Origin: Prosthecobacter fusiformis
Lineage (GTDB): Bacteria; Verrucomicrobiota; Verrucomicrobiia; Verrucomicrobiales; Verrucomicrobiaceae
Assembly (NCBI RefSeq): GCF_004364345.1
Contig: NZ_SOCA01000002.1
Span: forward strand, 633,711 to 697,710
Direction of reading: 5' to 3'
Length of the DNA: 64,000 nucleotides
Shown here: positions 38,529 through 46,882 of the stretch, one piece after another
How positions within the stretch are numbered: the first letter of the stretch is position 1
How the letters are laid out: each line of letters starts with the position of its first letter
Notes under the pieces: model-generated
What the model was told of the DNA's origin: nothing
Databases searched by the model: none
What the model saw: the letters and a program-made list of their open reading frames with translations, nothing else
Position numbers and translations under genes: made by a program

Positions 38529-38686
38529 GTTTGATTAGTGCAGACATCCGGCTTCGACAAGCGGCAAAACTTCTCTTTGAAGCATAATTTTTCCACGAAA
38601 TCACCAGATGTGAAAAATGGTGTTGTCGAAAAAGCGCAGATTCGGTAGAAGACAGGACGTAATTCATATTACCCAACAATAATATC

Positions 38687-39769
38687 ATGGTCTGGAAGAT
38701 TCTATCTGCCCTCTCTGCCGCCTGTCTCGCAGGCGCTGCTTGCTTCGCTTGGCTCAATCAACAGGACCTCGAGAAGGAGCGTAACCGCTTGTCCTTCGCC
38801 AATACCAACCTCGCATTGGCTCAGACACGCAAGGTGGAGGGAGATGAAGCGCTCAAGGTGAAGCAGGAACTCCTCGCTTCCAGCCAGAAAGAACGTGACA
38901 CATCTCGCGAAGAAGTCCTCAAGCTGACTGCTGAAGCTCAGGAAAAAGAAGCCGCGATGGCCGTCATCAAAGGCAATCTGGATCAGGTTACCGCACAGGT
39001 CACCTCGGTGGAAAAACAGATCGCAGATGCTGGCGACATCGAAAAACTGGTCGCCCAGATCGAAAAGCTCAAAAAAGAGCAGCAGGATGCTGAAGGCGCT
39101 GTCGCCAATCAGAATCAGCGGGTCGCTTCCGCCAAGGAACAGTACGATTACGTCGTTTCCCAGATCAATACCCTCCGGGACACCGAAGCCCAGGGACGTC
39201 GCGGCATTGTTTCTCCAGATTTCACAGCCCGTGTTTCCCAATACTTCCCAGAGTGGGATTTCGCCATCCTCAGCAAGGGCAATTCCCAAGGTGTCTTTGC
39301 CAACGCGGATCTTGAGGTCAAGCGCGGCCGTCAGGTCATCGCCAAACTCAAAGTGCGCAATGTGGAACAGCACGGCGCCATCGCTGACCTTATTCCTGGG
39401 ACTTTGGTCGAAGGCAATGCCATCCGCGCAGGTGACATGGTCGTCGCTGCCGCCAAGCAAAGCTCCGAAGAGGCCAAGCCCACAGGTGGCGCTCCTGTCC
39501 CGACTGAAGGTGCTACTCCAGCCATGGACACGACCGTTCCTGGATCTCCCGCTCCAGCCACAAGTGATCCTTTTGGTGCTCCCGCAGCCCCGGCTGCTCC
39601 AGCCATGAGCGATCCTTTCGGTGCCCCAGCCGCCCCGGCTGCTCCTGCTAATTCTGATCCTTTCGGTGCTCCTGCCGCCCCGGCTGCTCCCGCTAACTCG
39701 GATCCTTTTGGCGCTGCTCCTCCCCCTGCGGCAGGTGCATCCATGACATCCGATCCTTTTGCTAATTAA
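38687..39769 (+). CDS. Membrane-anchored coiled-coil protein with SDPFGAPAAP repeats
   Basis: 360 residues. A single N-terminal membrane helix (~4-22) is followed by a coiled coil (~25-165) rich in Glu, Lys, Gln and Ala, a small domain (~175-255; FAILSKGNSQGVFANADLEV ... IPGTLVEG) and a Pro/Ala-rich tail of SDPFGAPAAPAAP repeats (293-360). The small domain is paralogous to that of the next gene (shared W-x-F, KG, LV-RG, KL and IP-TL-EG positions). The function is unknown; envelope-spanning scaffolding is a guess. It is separated from the next gene by 51 bases. Confidence 0.85.
   Translation: MVWKILSALSAACLAGAACFAWLNQQDLEKERNRLSFANTNLALAQTRKVEGDEALKVKQELLASSQKERDTSREEVLKLTAEAQEKEAAMAVIKGNLDQVTAQVTSVEKQIADAGDIEKLVAQIEKLKKEQQDAEGAVANQNQRVASAKEQYDYVVSQINTLRDTEAQGRRGIVSPDFTARVSQYFPEWDFAILSKGNSQGVFANADLEVKRGRQVIAKLKVRNVEQHGAIADLIPGTLVEGNAIRAGDMVVAAAKQSSEEAKPTGGAPVPTEGATPAMDTTVPGSPAPATSDPFGAPAAPAAPAMSDPFGAPAAPAAPANSDPFGAPAAPAAPANSDPFGAAPPPAAGASMTSDPFAN
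39563..39769 (+). repeat. 45-bp tandem repeat within the coiled-coil gene
   Basis: Three successive 45-base units encode SDPFGAPAAPAAPA plus Met or Asn (39563-39607, 39608-39652, 39653-39697), followed by a degenerate fourth unit and a final SDPFAN. The DNA copies differ mainly at wobble positions, so the peptide is conserved more than the bases. Confidence 0.85.
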
Positions 39770-39820
39770 GACCCTGGGCTTCCCTTCCTGTTTCCAGGTA
39801 ACTTTTCTTTTCTCTCCCCC

Positions 39821-40606
39821 ATGACCAAAGTCCTTTTCATTCTCAGCGCCGTGGTGATGCTCGTCGCCACTTTCTTCGCTTATCAAAATGGCCGTGCTTT
39901 CGCTGAAGTTCGCCAGTCCGTGGCCAATACTAACAGCAATGTCCTGAAGGAACTCAATGCTGCTAAGAAGATCGTCGCCGAAGTTACCCAGGTCTCCAAT
40001 GACGCAGAAGCCGTCAAACAAGAACTGGATATCGAAGCTGAAAAGATCAAAAGCCAGAAGCTCAAAATCGTTCAGGCTGACAACGATACCAAGCGTGCCC
40101 AGGAAGACCTGGACGGTCGCAATTCCAAGCTGGCCGAATTGAAAATCAAGCTCGACAAACTCCCTCAGGGCGTCAAGCCCGAGACACTTGTCGAGGATAT
40201 GAACAACATCAAAAAGGCCATCGCTGAGCTTCAGACAGCAGCCGAGATGAAGAAAAAAGAAGTGGATGCTGAAGAAGCCAAAGTGGCTGAAACCCGCAAA
40301 GGACTGGATGATCTCATCCGCAAGATCGAAGACCGCAAAAAAGGTTTCGATCGCAACGGTCTCAGTGCCCAGGTCGTGGCTGTTAACAGCGATTGGGGTT
40401 TTGTCGTCGTCAATGCCGGTCAGAGCAAAGGCATCACCGAAGCCACCAAACTTCTCGTCACTCGCGGCACCCAAACTGTGGGCAAGCTCAGCATCGTCTC
40501 GGTTGAAGGCAATCGCACCGTCGCCAATATTCTCCCAGATACCCTGGCAGAAGGCATGACCATCGCTCCTGGAGATCGCGTCATTTTAGAAAATCTCTAC
40601 CAATAA
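39821..40606 (+). CDS. Membrane-anchored coiled-coil protein, paralogue of the preceding gene
   Basis: 261 residues: N-terminal membrane helix (~3-20), coiled coil (~30-175; many Lys/Glu heptads, KQELDIEAEKIKSQKLKIVQ) and a C-terminal domain (~180-261) with WGFVVVNAGQSKGIT, LLVTRGTQTVGKLSIVSV and LPDTLAEGMTIAPGDRVIL. It is read in the same direction as the preceding paralogue, in a probable operon with the lipoprotein gene that follows, but lacks its repeat tail. The function is unknown. Confidence 0.85.
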   Translation: MTKVLFILSAVVMLVATFFAYQNGRAFAEVRQSVANTNSNVLKELNAAKKIVAEVTQVSNDAEAVKQELDIEAEKIKSQKLKIVQADNDTKRAQEDLDGRNSKLAELKIKLDKLPQGVKPETLVEDMNNIKKAIAELQTAAEMKKKEVDAEEAKVAETRKGLDDLIRKIEDRKKGFDRNGLSAQVVAVNSDWGFVVVNAGQSKGITEATKLLVTRGTQTVGKLSIVSVEGNRTVANILPDTLAEGMTIAPGDRVILENLYQ

Positions 40607-40632
40607 CTCCAAAATTGAGTAGCTTGAGCGTT

Positions 40633-40830
40633 ATGTCCCCCCGTCTCATTCTTCAGTCCATCCTCGCCCTCGTGCTGGCTCAGACGATGGTTTCCTGCGC
40701 GTCAGACAAGCCTAAGCGTCGTGAACGCGTGCCACCACCCGCTGTGGGTGACAGCAGCCTGCCTTGGAATCGTCCACCCAAGTGGGAAGGAAACGCCAAG
40801 TATGGATCCATGATGCAGGGCAGCCGCTAA
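40633..40830 (+). CDS. Small lipoprotein
   Basis: 65 residues from the ATG at 40633 (a TTG at 40615 is in frame but less likely). A lipoprotein signal ends at TMVSCAS (Cys ~22), and the short mature part is basic and Pro-rich with KWEGNAKYGS near its end. It starts 26 bases after the coiled-coil gene and is followed by a strong terminator, so it closes that operon. It may work with the two anchored proteins; no family is recognised. Confidence 0.75.
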   Translation: MSPRLILQSILALVLAQTMVSCASDKPKRRERVPPPAVGDSSLPWNRPPKWEGNAKYGSMMQGSR

Positions 40831-40855
40831 GATTGTCCCTCGCCGCATTTTTTCG

Positions 40856-40890
40856 AAAGGCAGCCTCCCAAAAGGCTGCCTTTTGTTTTG
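40856..40890 (+). terminator. Rho-independent terminator
   Basis: AAAGGCAGCC/GGCTGCCTTT is a perfect 10-bp stem with an 8-base loop, followed by TGTTTTGTT. It closes the coiled-coil/lipoprotein operon. Confidence 0.88.
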
Positions 40891-40975
40891 TTCATCCTGC
40901 GTGATGTTCCTCATCACCATCGTTATCTGTAGAGCCGTCGTCTCTCCTGCCTTCTTCTGTCCGTAATCCCCTCTG

Positions 40976-42202
40976 ATGATCTTTTCCCTCACCTCCCGCA
41001 TGCTGCGCACTGTGGATCCCAAGTGCCTCACAAAGATCGCCTGGAACTTTGGTTACAAAGGAGCGCGCTCAGTCATGCTTTTCAAAAAACGCATGGAGCA
41101 AGGGACCTACTTCCCGCCTTTCCTGTACATCTCCATCCTCAATTCATGCAACCTGCGTTGCCAGGGCTGCTGGGTGGATGTGGATAAACCTCGCGAAGCC
41201 ATCAAGCTCGAGGAACTGAACAAAATCATCAACGACGCCAAAAATCACGGCAATGCCTTTTTCGGCCTCCTGGGTGGAGAGCCCTTCATGCATCCCGAGC
41301 TTCTGGACCTCCTGGCAATGCATCCGGACTGCTACTTTCAGGTCTTCACCAATGGCCAGTTCATTACTGCCAAAACCGCCGATGCCCTTCGCAAAATCGG
41401 CAATTCCACACCTCTCGTCAGTGTCGAAGGTAACAGCACCGTCAGCGACGAGCGTCGTGGCAAAAAAGATGTGCTGAACAAAACTCTGCGTGGTCTGCAA
41501 AATTGCCTGGATGCCAAGCTCATGACCGGCGTGGCCACCAGTTTGTGCCAGACCAATATTGATGACCTGCTCACCCGCGAATGGCTGCAAAAGCTCATTG
41601 ATATGGGGGTCCACTACACTTGGTATCACACCTACCGCCCCGTCGGCCCCAAGATCAACGACCAGCTCGCTCTCACCCCAGACCAGATCACCCAGGTCCG
41701 CCGTTTCGTCACCTCCATGCGGGCAGAGATGCCCATCGCCATCGTGGATGCTTATTATGACCACCAGGGCAAAGCGCTCTGCCCCATGGCCACCGGCATC
41801 AGCCATCACATTGGCCCTACTGGGGGGCTTGAGCCTTGCCCCATCATCCAGTTCGCCACCGAAAACATCCGTACCGACCGCGATATTTTCGATGTTTTCA
41901 ACGAATCCGGATTCCTCAAAGACTTCCGTGAAACTGCCGCCAAGCACACCCGTGGCTGCATTGTCCTGGAGCGTCCAGATCTCGTCAAAGATCTAGCCCT
42001 CAAACACGGTGCCAAGGACACCACCATCCGCCAGACCGCCATGGCCGAGCTGGAAGCCATGACACCCCGCACAAGCCAATGGCGCGAGGAAGAAGAAATC
42101 CCAGAAAAACACTGGATGTATAAAGTCGCCAAACGCTACTTCTATTACGACTTCGGCGTCTATAAGCAGCTTGATCCCAAAGCACATTCGCCGACCATTT
42201 GA
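40976..42202 (+). CDS. Radical SAM protein
   Basis: 408 residues. The [4Fe-4S] motif CNLRCQGCW (C58, C62, C65; CX3CX2C) sits in a TIM-barrel-type region with the GGEP motif LLGGEPFMHPEL (~101). Further cysteines (CPMATGISHHIGPTGGLEPCP, ~265-287, and a late TRGCIVLERPD) may bind an auxiliary cluster as in SPASM proteins. The reaction is unknown. Its neighbour (42291) is also a radical SAM protein, with an 88-base gap between them. Confidence 0.9.
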   Translation: MIFSLTSRMLRTVDPKCLTKIAWNFGYKGARSVMLFKKRMEQGTYFPPFLYISILNSCNLRCQGCWVDVDKPREAIKLEELNKIINDAKNHGNAFFGLLGGEPFMHPELLDLLAMHPDCYFQVFTNGQFITAKTADALRKIGNSTPLVSVEGNSTVSDERRGKKDVLNKTLRGLQNCLDAKLMTGVATSLCQTNIDDLLTREWLQKLIDMGVHYTWYHTYRPVGPKINDQLALTPDQITQVRRFVTSMRAEMPIAIVDAYYDHQGKALCPMATGISHHIGPTGGLEPCPIIQFATENIRTDRDIFDVFNESGFLKDFRETAAKHTRGCIVLERPDLVKDLALKHGAKDTTIRQTAMAELEAMTPRTSQWREEEEIPEKHWMYKVAKRYFYYDFGVYKQLDPKAHSPTI

Positions 42203-42290
42203 GTCCCTGCGTTTTGTAGTCCCGCCTTCAGGCGGCATCGGGTGCAAAAGCCCCCTTGAATTTCCCTTCCTTATGATTTAATAGGTGTTC

Positions 42291-43355
42291 ATGCAAACAC
42301 CTGACGCGCCCATCAATCGTCCTCGGGGACGTGGTGCCGCAGCGAATACGGAGCAGCGTTTCTCCGCTCTCCAAGTCAGCTATGACCCTGGTGAAGAGCC
42401 CACCAAGGTGGTGACCAAGTTCTTCCAGGATCATTCCACCTCCATCATCAGCCGCAACAACAGCCCGGACATGCCCTTCGGTGCCAGCCTGAATCCTTAC
42501 CGGGGCTGCGAGCATGGTTGCGCTTATTGTTATGCCCGCCCCACTCATGAATGGCTCGGCTGGTCTGCCGGCGTGGATTTTGAATCCCGCATCATGGTGA
42601 AAATGGATGCTCCCGCCCTTTTGCGGACCGAGCTGGCCAGGGACAAATACCTACCCGAAAGCCTCTCCCTCAGCGGCGTCACGGATTGCTATCAGCCCGT
42701 GGAAAAGCGCCTGGAAATCACGCGTGGCTGCCTGGCCGTGCTGGCTGAGTGTCGGCACCCGGTCACCCTCATCACTAAAAACCATCTCATCACGCGGGAC
42801 GTGGATCACCTTGCTGAACTTGCCCGTTATCAGGCCACCGCTGTTTACATCTCCATCACCACCTTGGATGCTGACCTCGCTCGTAAGCTCGAGCCACGTG
42901 CATCCTCCCCCAGTATGCGCCTGGAGGCGATACGCATCCTTGCTGCGCAGGGCATCCCGGTGGGTGTTTCCGTGGCCCCCATCATTCCGGGTCTCAATGA
43001 CAGTGAAATACCCGCCATCATCAATGCCGCCCGGGATGCGGGCGCGCAGTTCGCCGGTTATACCGTTGTGCGCCTTCCCTTCAGCGTCAAAGAAGTCTTC
43101 GCGCTGTGGCTGGAGGAGCATTATCCGGGCATGAAGGACAAGGTCCTCAACCGCATTGAGGAAACGCAGGGACGCACCCTCTCACATCCTGAATTCGGCA
43201 AGCGCCTCAAAGGTGTCGGCGTCTGGTCAGATCAGATCTCCCAGGTCTTCAAGCTCTCCATCAAACGTGCCGGCATGTTGCATCGTCGTTCAGAGCTGAC
43301 CACCGCTCATTTCCGTCGCCCTCGGGATACTGGTGGCCAGATGGAGCTGTGGTAA
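42291..43355 (+). CDS. PA0069-family radical SAM protein
   Basis: 354 residues from the ATG at 42291 (a GTG two codons earlier is also in frame). The cluster-binding motif is CEHGCAYCYARP (C73, C77, C80), followed by YLPESLSLSGVTDCYQPVEK and PVTLITKNHLITRDVD, typical of the PA0069/Rv2578c family related to spore photoproduct lyase. The late ISVSVAP-like text GVSVAPIIPGLND is the barrel end. The reaction is not established. The gene is followed by a DUF1080 gene, 53 bases away. Confidence 0.93.
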   Translation: MQTPDAPINRPRGRGAAANTEQRFSALQVSYDPGEEPTKVVTKFFQDHSTSIISRNNSPDMPFGASLNPYRGCEHGCAYCYARPTHEWLGWSAGVDFESRIMVKMDAPALLRTELARDKYLPESLSLSGVTDCYQPVEKRLEITRGCLAVLAECRHPVTLITKNHLITRDVDHLAELARYQATAVYISITTLDADLARKLEPRASSPSMRLEAIRILAAQGIPVGVSVAPIIPGLNDSEIPAIINAARDAGAQFAGYTVVRLPFSVKEVFALWLEEHYPGMKDKVLNRIEETQGRTLSHPEFGKRLKGVGVWSDQISQVFKLSIKRAGMLHRRSELTTAHFRRPRDTGGQMELW

Positions 43356-43408
43356 GCCGGACCGCAAGCCGTTGCAACAAGCGGCCCTTTCCATCGTATT
43401 GAAGGGCC

Positions 43409-44203
43409 ATGCTCCGCTCCGCCCTTTGCTTGTTGTTGCTCTCCAGCTCCCTGCCTCTTTCTGCTGCCGATCCAGTGCCGCCGGATGGTTTTACTGCCAT
43501 CTTCAATGGCAGGGATCTCACTGGCTGGAAAGGCAGCGATGCATACTGGTCCGTTGAAGACGGCTGCCTCACCGGTGTCGCCGATGGAACCCTGGATTAC
43601 AACCGCTTCATCACCTGGACGGGCGGGAAAGTGAAAAACTTCGAGCTTCGCGTGAAGGTGAAAGTCACTCCAGATGGCAACAGTGGCCTTCAGTATCGCG
43701 GCCAGGAGCGGCCGGACCTTGGTGATTGGGTCGTCACCGGTTATCAGTGCGATGTCGTGCCAAAGCGTGCAGACTACAACGGCATGCTTTATGAAGAGCG
43801 TGGCCGCCGTATTCTTGCCCATGCGGGAGAAAAAGTGGTCATTGATTCCCAGGGGCAGCCTTGGGTCGTGGGCAAGATGCCGGTCAAAGAATTCCCCGGC
43901 GGCGAATGGCATGACTACCGCATTCGTGTGGAAGGTAATCACCATCGTCACTGGATTGATGGCGTGCAGACCGTGGACGTGATGGACCTTGATGAAAAAG
44001 GCCGTGCTCTTGAAGGCGTCATTGCCGTCCAGGTCCATGTCGGCCCACCCATGAAGATTCAGTATCAGGACTTCTTTCTTCAGCACCTGCCAGATGACCT
44101 GCCTTTGCTGAAAACGGCGGATGCACCCCTTCCTGTGGATGCCATCAAGGTAGTTCCCCAGGGCGGCGGAGCCAAGAAAAAGGCCGCACCCAAGGCTTCT
44201 TAA
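43409..44203 (+). CDS. DUF1080 secreted protein, second copy
   Basis: 264 residues with a signal peptide (MLRSALCLLLLSSSLPLSA). The DUF1080 beta-sandwich is clear: GFTAIFNGRDLTGWKGSD near the start, NFELRVKVKVTPDGNSGLQY (~75) and EWHDYRIRVEG (~170), and a Lys/Ala-rich end. It resembles the protein encoded at 28041 but is not a near-identical duplicate. Extracellular sugar-related hydrolysis is inferred from the family. It converges with the DUF5069 gene. Confidence 0.93.
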   Translation: MLRSALCLLLLSSSLPLSAADPVPPDGFTAIFNGRDLTGWKGSDAYWSVEDGCLTGVADGTLDYNRFITWTGGKVKNFELRVKVKVTPDGNSGLQYRGQERPDLGDWVVTGYQCDVVPKRADYNGMLYEERGRRILAHAGEKVVIDSQGQPWVVGKMPVKEFPGGEWHDYRIRVEGNHHRHWIDGVQTVDVMDLDEKGRALEGVIAVQVHVGPPMKIQYQDFFLQHLPDDLPLLKTADAPLPVDAIKVVPQGGGAKKKAAPKAS

Positions 44204-44228
44204 CCTAAGGATGACGGCCTTGATACAA

Positions 44229-44260
44229 AAGTGATGCAGACTGGAACGTCCGCATCACTT
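44229..44260. terminator. Hairpin between convergent genes
   Basis: AAGTGATGC/GCATCACTT makes a 9-bp stem, continued after one mismatch by GAC/GTC, in the 76-base gap between two convergent genes. T runs are poor, but the position suits a bidirectional terminator. Confidence 0.55.
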
Positions 44261-44279
44261 CATAGACAAATCAGCGAGC

Positions 44280-44720
44280 TTACTTGATCTCGGTTGCCCA
44301 GAGCGTCTGCCAGTCATCCAGGTTGTTCAAGTCCACTGCGCCAGGATTCACTCCACCATCGTCAGGCAGGCCAACGGCATCCAGGATGCCCTGGCGTACG
44401 TCATCACCATGGACATAACCCAGGATGGCCTGATTATGTTTATAGATATCAGCCTTGGTCAGCTTCACGCCTGGATAATTTTTCACCCAAGCCTCAAGCT
44501 GCACATAGGTTGGTTTGGTCGTGATGAAGGCCAGGAAGACATCTTCTGGAATGCCCAGGGCAGCCAGGGTCATGCCATCATAACCGTTGCCGCAGGCCGG
44601 ATAGTCGGCGTGCAGTTTACCTGCGGCAGCCAATGAAGCTTTCAGCCACAGACGGGGCAGATGCAGAACGCCGAGGGGACCGGCCACGCCGGAAGAGATG
44701 AGAGGAACGATTTGGCTCAT
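44280..44720 (-). CDS. DUF5069 protein
   Basis: 146 residues matching DUF5069 as known from planctomycetes and verrucomicrobia: LPRLWLKASLAAAGKL (~22), YDGMTLAALGIPEDVFLAFI (~47-67) and a C-terminal LDDWQTLWATE. No signal peptide or catalytic motif is visible. The role is unknown. Confidence 0.85.
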   Translation of the reverse strand: MSQIVPLISSGVAGPLGVLHLPRLWLKASLAAAGKLHADYPACGNGYDGMTLAALGIPEDVFLAFITTKPTYVQLEAWVKNYPGVKLTKADIYKHNQAILGYVHGDDVRQGILDAVGLPDDGGVNPGAVDLNNLDDWQTLWATEIK

Positions 44721-44742
44721 GGTTGTATGGATGACTGATTTA

Positions 44743-44771
44743 AAATGGGGAAGAAATCCGACTTTCCCCAG
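44743..44771 (+). repeat. Possible fragment of the TGGGGA/TCCCCA repeat
   Basis: AATGGGGAAGAAAT followed by TTTCCCCA forms an imperfect inverted repeat. The first 14 bases are identical to copy A (2885-3060, minus strand). It lies in the leader of the DUF5069 gene, so a short operator is an alternative. Confidence 0.35.
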
Positions 44772-44833
44772 TTAGAACGTGTTCTACGCCTGCCATTGGT
44801 CAAGCGATGGCGGAAAACCTCACGGCGTAGTCT

Positions 44834-45943
44834 TTAAACGACGGTCCCTCGGCTTTTACTCTTGCTGTTTTTTGGCTTGGTAGGGGCACCGGGGATGCCT
44901 TCTTCCTGCAGGATGGTGTCCTGGGGTAGGGGAGCTGTTTCCTCGCCCTGCTTCGGTTCCGCCTCTGTGTAAGGCGTCTGCTTTTGATAGAGCTTCAGAC
45001 GGCTTTGAAATTCAGTCTCCAGGCTTTTCCGTTCTTCAGGTGGCAGCTCCTTGTCCGCAGGCAGCAAGGCCAACGCTTTTTTCTGCCAAAGCACGGCTTC
45101 GAGGAATTCACCATTCCGCGCTAGGCAAGCCGCTTTAGTGTCGATCATTTCGTAGCGTTGTTCTTCACCCGCCTCGTCCATGATTCTCAGGGCACGGGTT
45201 GCCAGTTGCACCGCCTGTTCCCCATTGTGTAGATTTTCGTCCGGGCAGGTGGATAGAAACCAAGCCAGATTGTTCGCCGCCCAGGGATCTTCACTGCGTG
45301 CCGCCCGCTGATACCAGGCCCCGGCCCGTCGGAAATCCACGGGCACACCCACGCCAGTATAATACAGATTTGCCAGCCGACTCATCGCCGGAACGAAATC
45401 CTGCTGGGCCGCGCGCAGGTAAAACAGGGCTGCTTTGGAAGGACTCTTTGCCGTTCCCACACCGCGCTCATATTTCGCAGCCAGGGCAGTCTGGGCGGGG
45501 GCATGATTTTGCTCAGCGGCTTTTTCCAGCCATTCCGTTGCTTTCTCGGGATCTAGTTTGACCCCACGGCCCAGGTCATAGGCCATTGCCACCGCATGCT
45601 GGCCTGCGGCAAAACCGTTTTCCGCTGATTTGCGATACCACTCAAAGGCGGTGGCTTCATTCTTCTTCACTCCCACCCCCTCTTCGTAAAGAGAGCCCAG
45701 GACAAATTGGGCACGCAAGTGCTTTTGAGCGGCGGCTTTTTCCACCCATGTGACACCCTCGGCCTCATTCTTCTTCAGGCCTTCACCCGTCAGCAGACGA
45801 AGGCCCAGTTCAAACTGGGAGTCTGCATCCCCATTGTCTGCCCAGGCACGCAGTTCTTTATCGTTGATCATCTCGGACTGCTGGCCGGTCACGGTCAGGA
45901 CGTAGAGGCTGACAAAGGCAAGAGAGAGAAGAAAAAGTTTCAT
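44834..45943 (-). CDS. Secreted Sel1-repeat protein
   Basis: 369 residues. After an N-terminal signal sequence come five Sel1-like repeats (~33-225), e.g. AQFVLGSLYEEGVGVKKNEA and AMAYDLGRGVKLDPEKATEW, then a TPR-like part (NNLAWFLSTCPDENL) and a Lys/Glu/Pro-rich tail. These repeats make a protein-binding solenoid, probably periplasmic. No partner gene is evident. It is divergent from dapB, with 184 bases between. Confidence 0.9.
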   Translation of the reverse strand: MKLFLLSLAFVSLYVLTVTGQQSEMINDKELRAWADNGDADSQFELGLRLLTGEGLKKNEAEGVTWVEKAAAQKHLRAQFVLGSLYEEGVGVKKNEATAFEWYRKSAENGFAAGQHAVAMAYDLGRGVKLDPEKATEWLEKAAEQNHAPAQTALAAKYERGVGTAKSPSKAALFYLRAAQQDFVPAMSRLANLYYTGVGVPVDFRRAGAWYQRAARSEDPWAANNLAWFLSTCPDENLHNGEQAVQLATRALRIMDEAGEEQRYEMIDTKAACLARNGEFLEAVLWQKKALALLPADKELPPEERKSLETEFQSRLKLYQKQTPYTEAEPKQGEETAPLPQDTILQEEGIPGAPTKPKNSKSKSRGTVV

Positions 45944-46127
45944 GATTTAAGACACTACGTTTCGTGAATCGTGCCTACAACAGACAAACTTGCGTTCTGA
46001 ATGCTCGATCATGCATGAATCGGGCCGCTTTTCATAAAAGCCGGGCGGCACAGGCAGCTTTATTTCATGCACGGACTGCTGCTGGCAGGTTGCGTCCGGC
46101 CTAGAAACGGCTATCTCCACGGCTCTT

Positions 46128-46865
46128 ATGAGCGAATTCAAACTTCTTGTGACAGGCTGCAACGGGCGCATGGGCCAGGCGGTCATCAGTGCAGCCGAGG
46201 CCCAAGGCGTGGCTGTCGGGGCTGGTATCGACGTTGGCGGCTCCTTGCCAGAAGCTTTGGCCAAGTGCGATTGCACCATTGATTTTAGCTCCCACCATTT
46301 CACAGATGAACTGCTGGCCGAATCCCTGCGGCAGAATAAGAGCTTGGTCATCGGCACCACCGGCCACACCAGCGAAGAACTAGCACGCATCAAAGACGCC
46401 TCCAAGACCATTCCTGTGGTCTTTGCCTCCAATTTTAGCGTGGGAGTGAACACCCTCTTCTGGCTTACCCGCAAAGCGGCTGAACTCCTCGGACCTGACT
46501 TCGATCTTGAGGTGGTGGAGATGCATCACCGCATGAAAAAGGATGCCCCCAGCGGCACCGCTCGTACACTGGTGGAAATCCTCGCCGATGTGCGCGGACT
46601 CGAATACGATACGGACTGCCGCCATGGCCGTTTTGGTGATGTGGGGGCTCGCACTCCCAAGGAGATCGGCGTGCATGCCCTTCGCGGGGGAGATGTTGTG
46701 GGAGATCACACCGTCGTTTTTGCCAATATCGGCGAGCGTGTGGAACTGACTCACAAAGCCAGCAGTCGCGACACCTTCGCGGGTGGTGCGGTGCGTGCAG
46801 CACGCTGGCTGGAAGGCAAGCCCGCAGGTCTCTATGACATGCAGGACGTGCTCGGTCTGAAGTAA
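46128..46865 (+). CDS. dapB: 4-hydroxy-tetrahydrodipicolinate reductase
   Basis: 245 residues. The NAD(P)H-binding GCNGRMGQAVI (~10) and the catalytic EVVEMHHRMKKDAPSGTA (~125-142; His and Lys) are intact. It performs the second step of the diaminopimelate/lysine branch after DapA. It is followed by folK with a 17-base gap; folK and rppH are read in the same direction, and co-transcription is plausible. Confidence 0.97.
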   Translation: MSEFKLLVTGCNGRMGQAVISAAEAQGVAVGAGIDVGGSLPEALAKCDCTIDFSSHHFTDELLAESLRQNKSLVIGTTGHTSEELARIKDASKTIPVVFASNFSVGVNTLFWLTRKAAELLGPDFDLEVVEMHHRMKKDAPSGTARTLVEILADVRGLEYDTDCRHGRFGDVGARTPKEIGVHALRGGDVVGDHTVVFANIGERVELTHKASSRDTFAGGAVRAARWLEGKPAGLYDMQDVLGLK

Positions 46866-46882
46866 TCAGCCTCTTCTCTCCC

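Noticed and set aside
38702..40474. 590-codon minus-strand frame across the two coiled-coil genes
   Set aside because: It crosses a gene boundary and the tandem repeat and reads as Phe/Gly/Asp-rich antisense sequence. The plus-strand genes have signal anchors and family-like structure.
46023..46045. GCTTTT-CAT-AAAAGC hairpin between the Sel1 and dapB genes
   Set aside because: It has a short 6-bp stem in a divergent region, where a terminator has no purpose. No regulator or riboswitch consensus is recognised.
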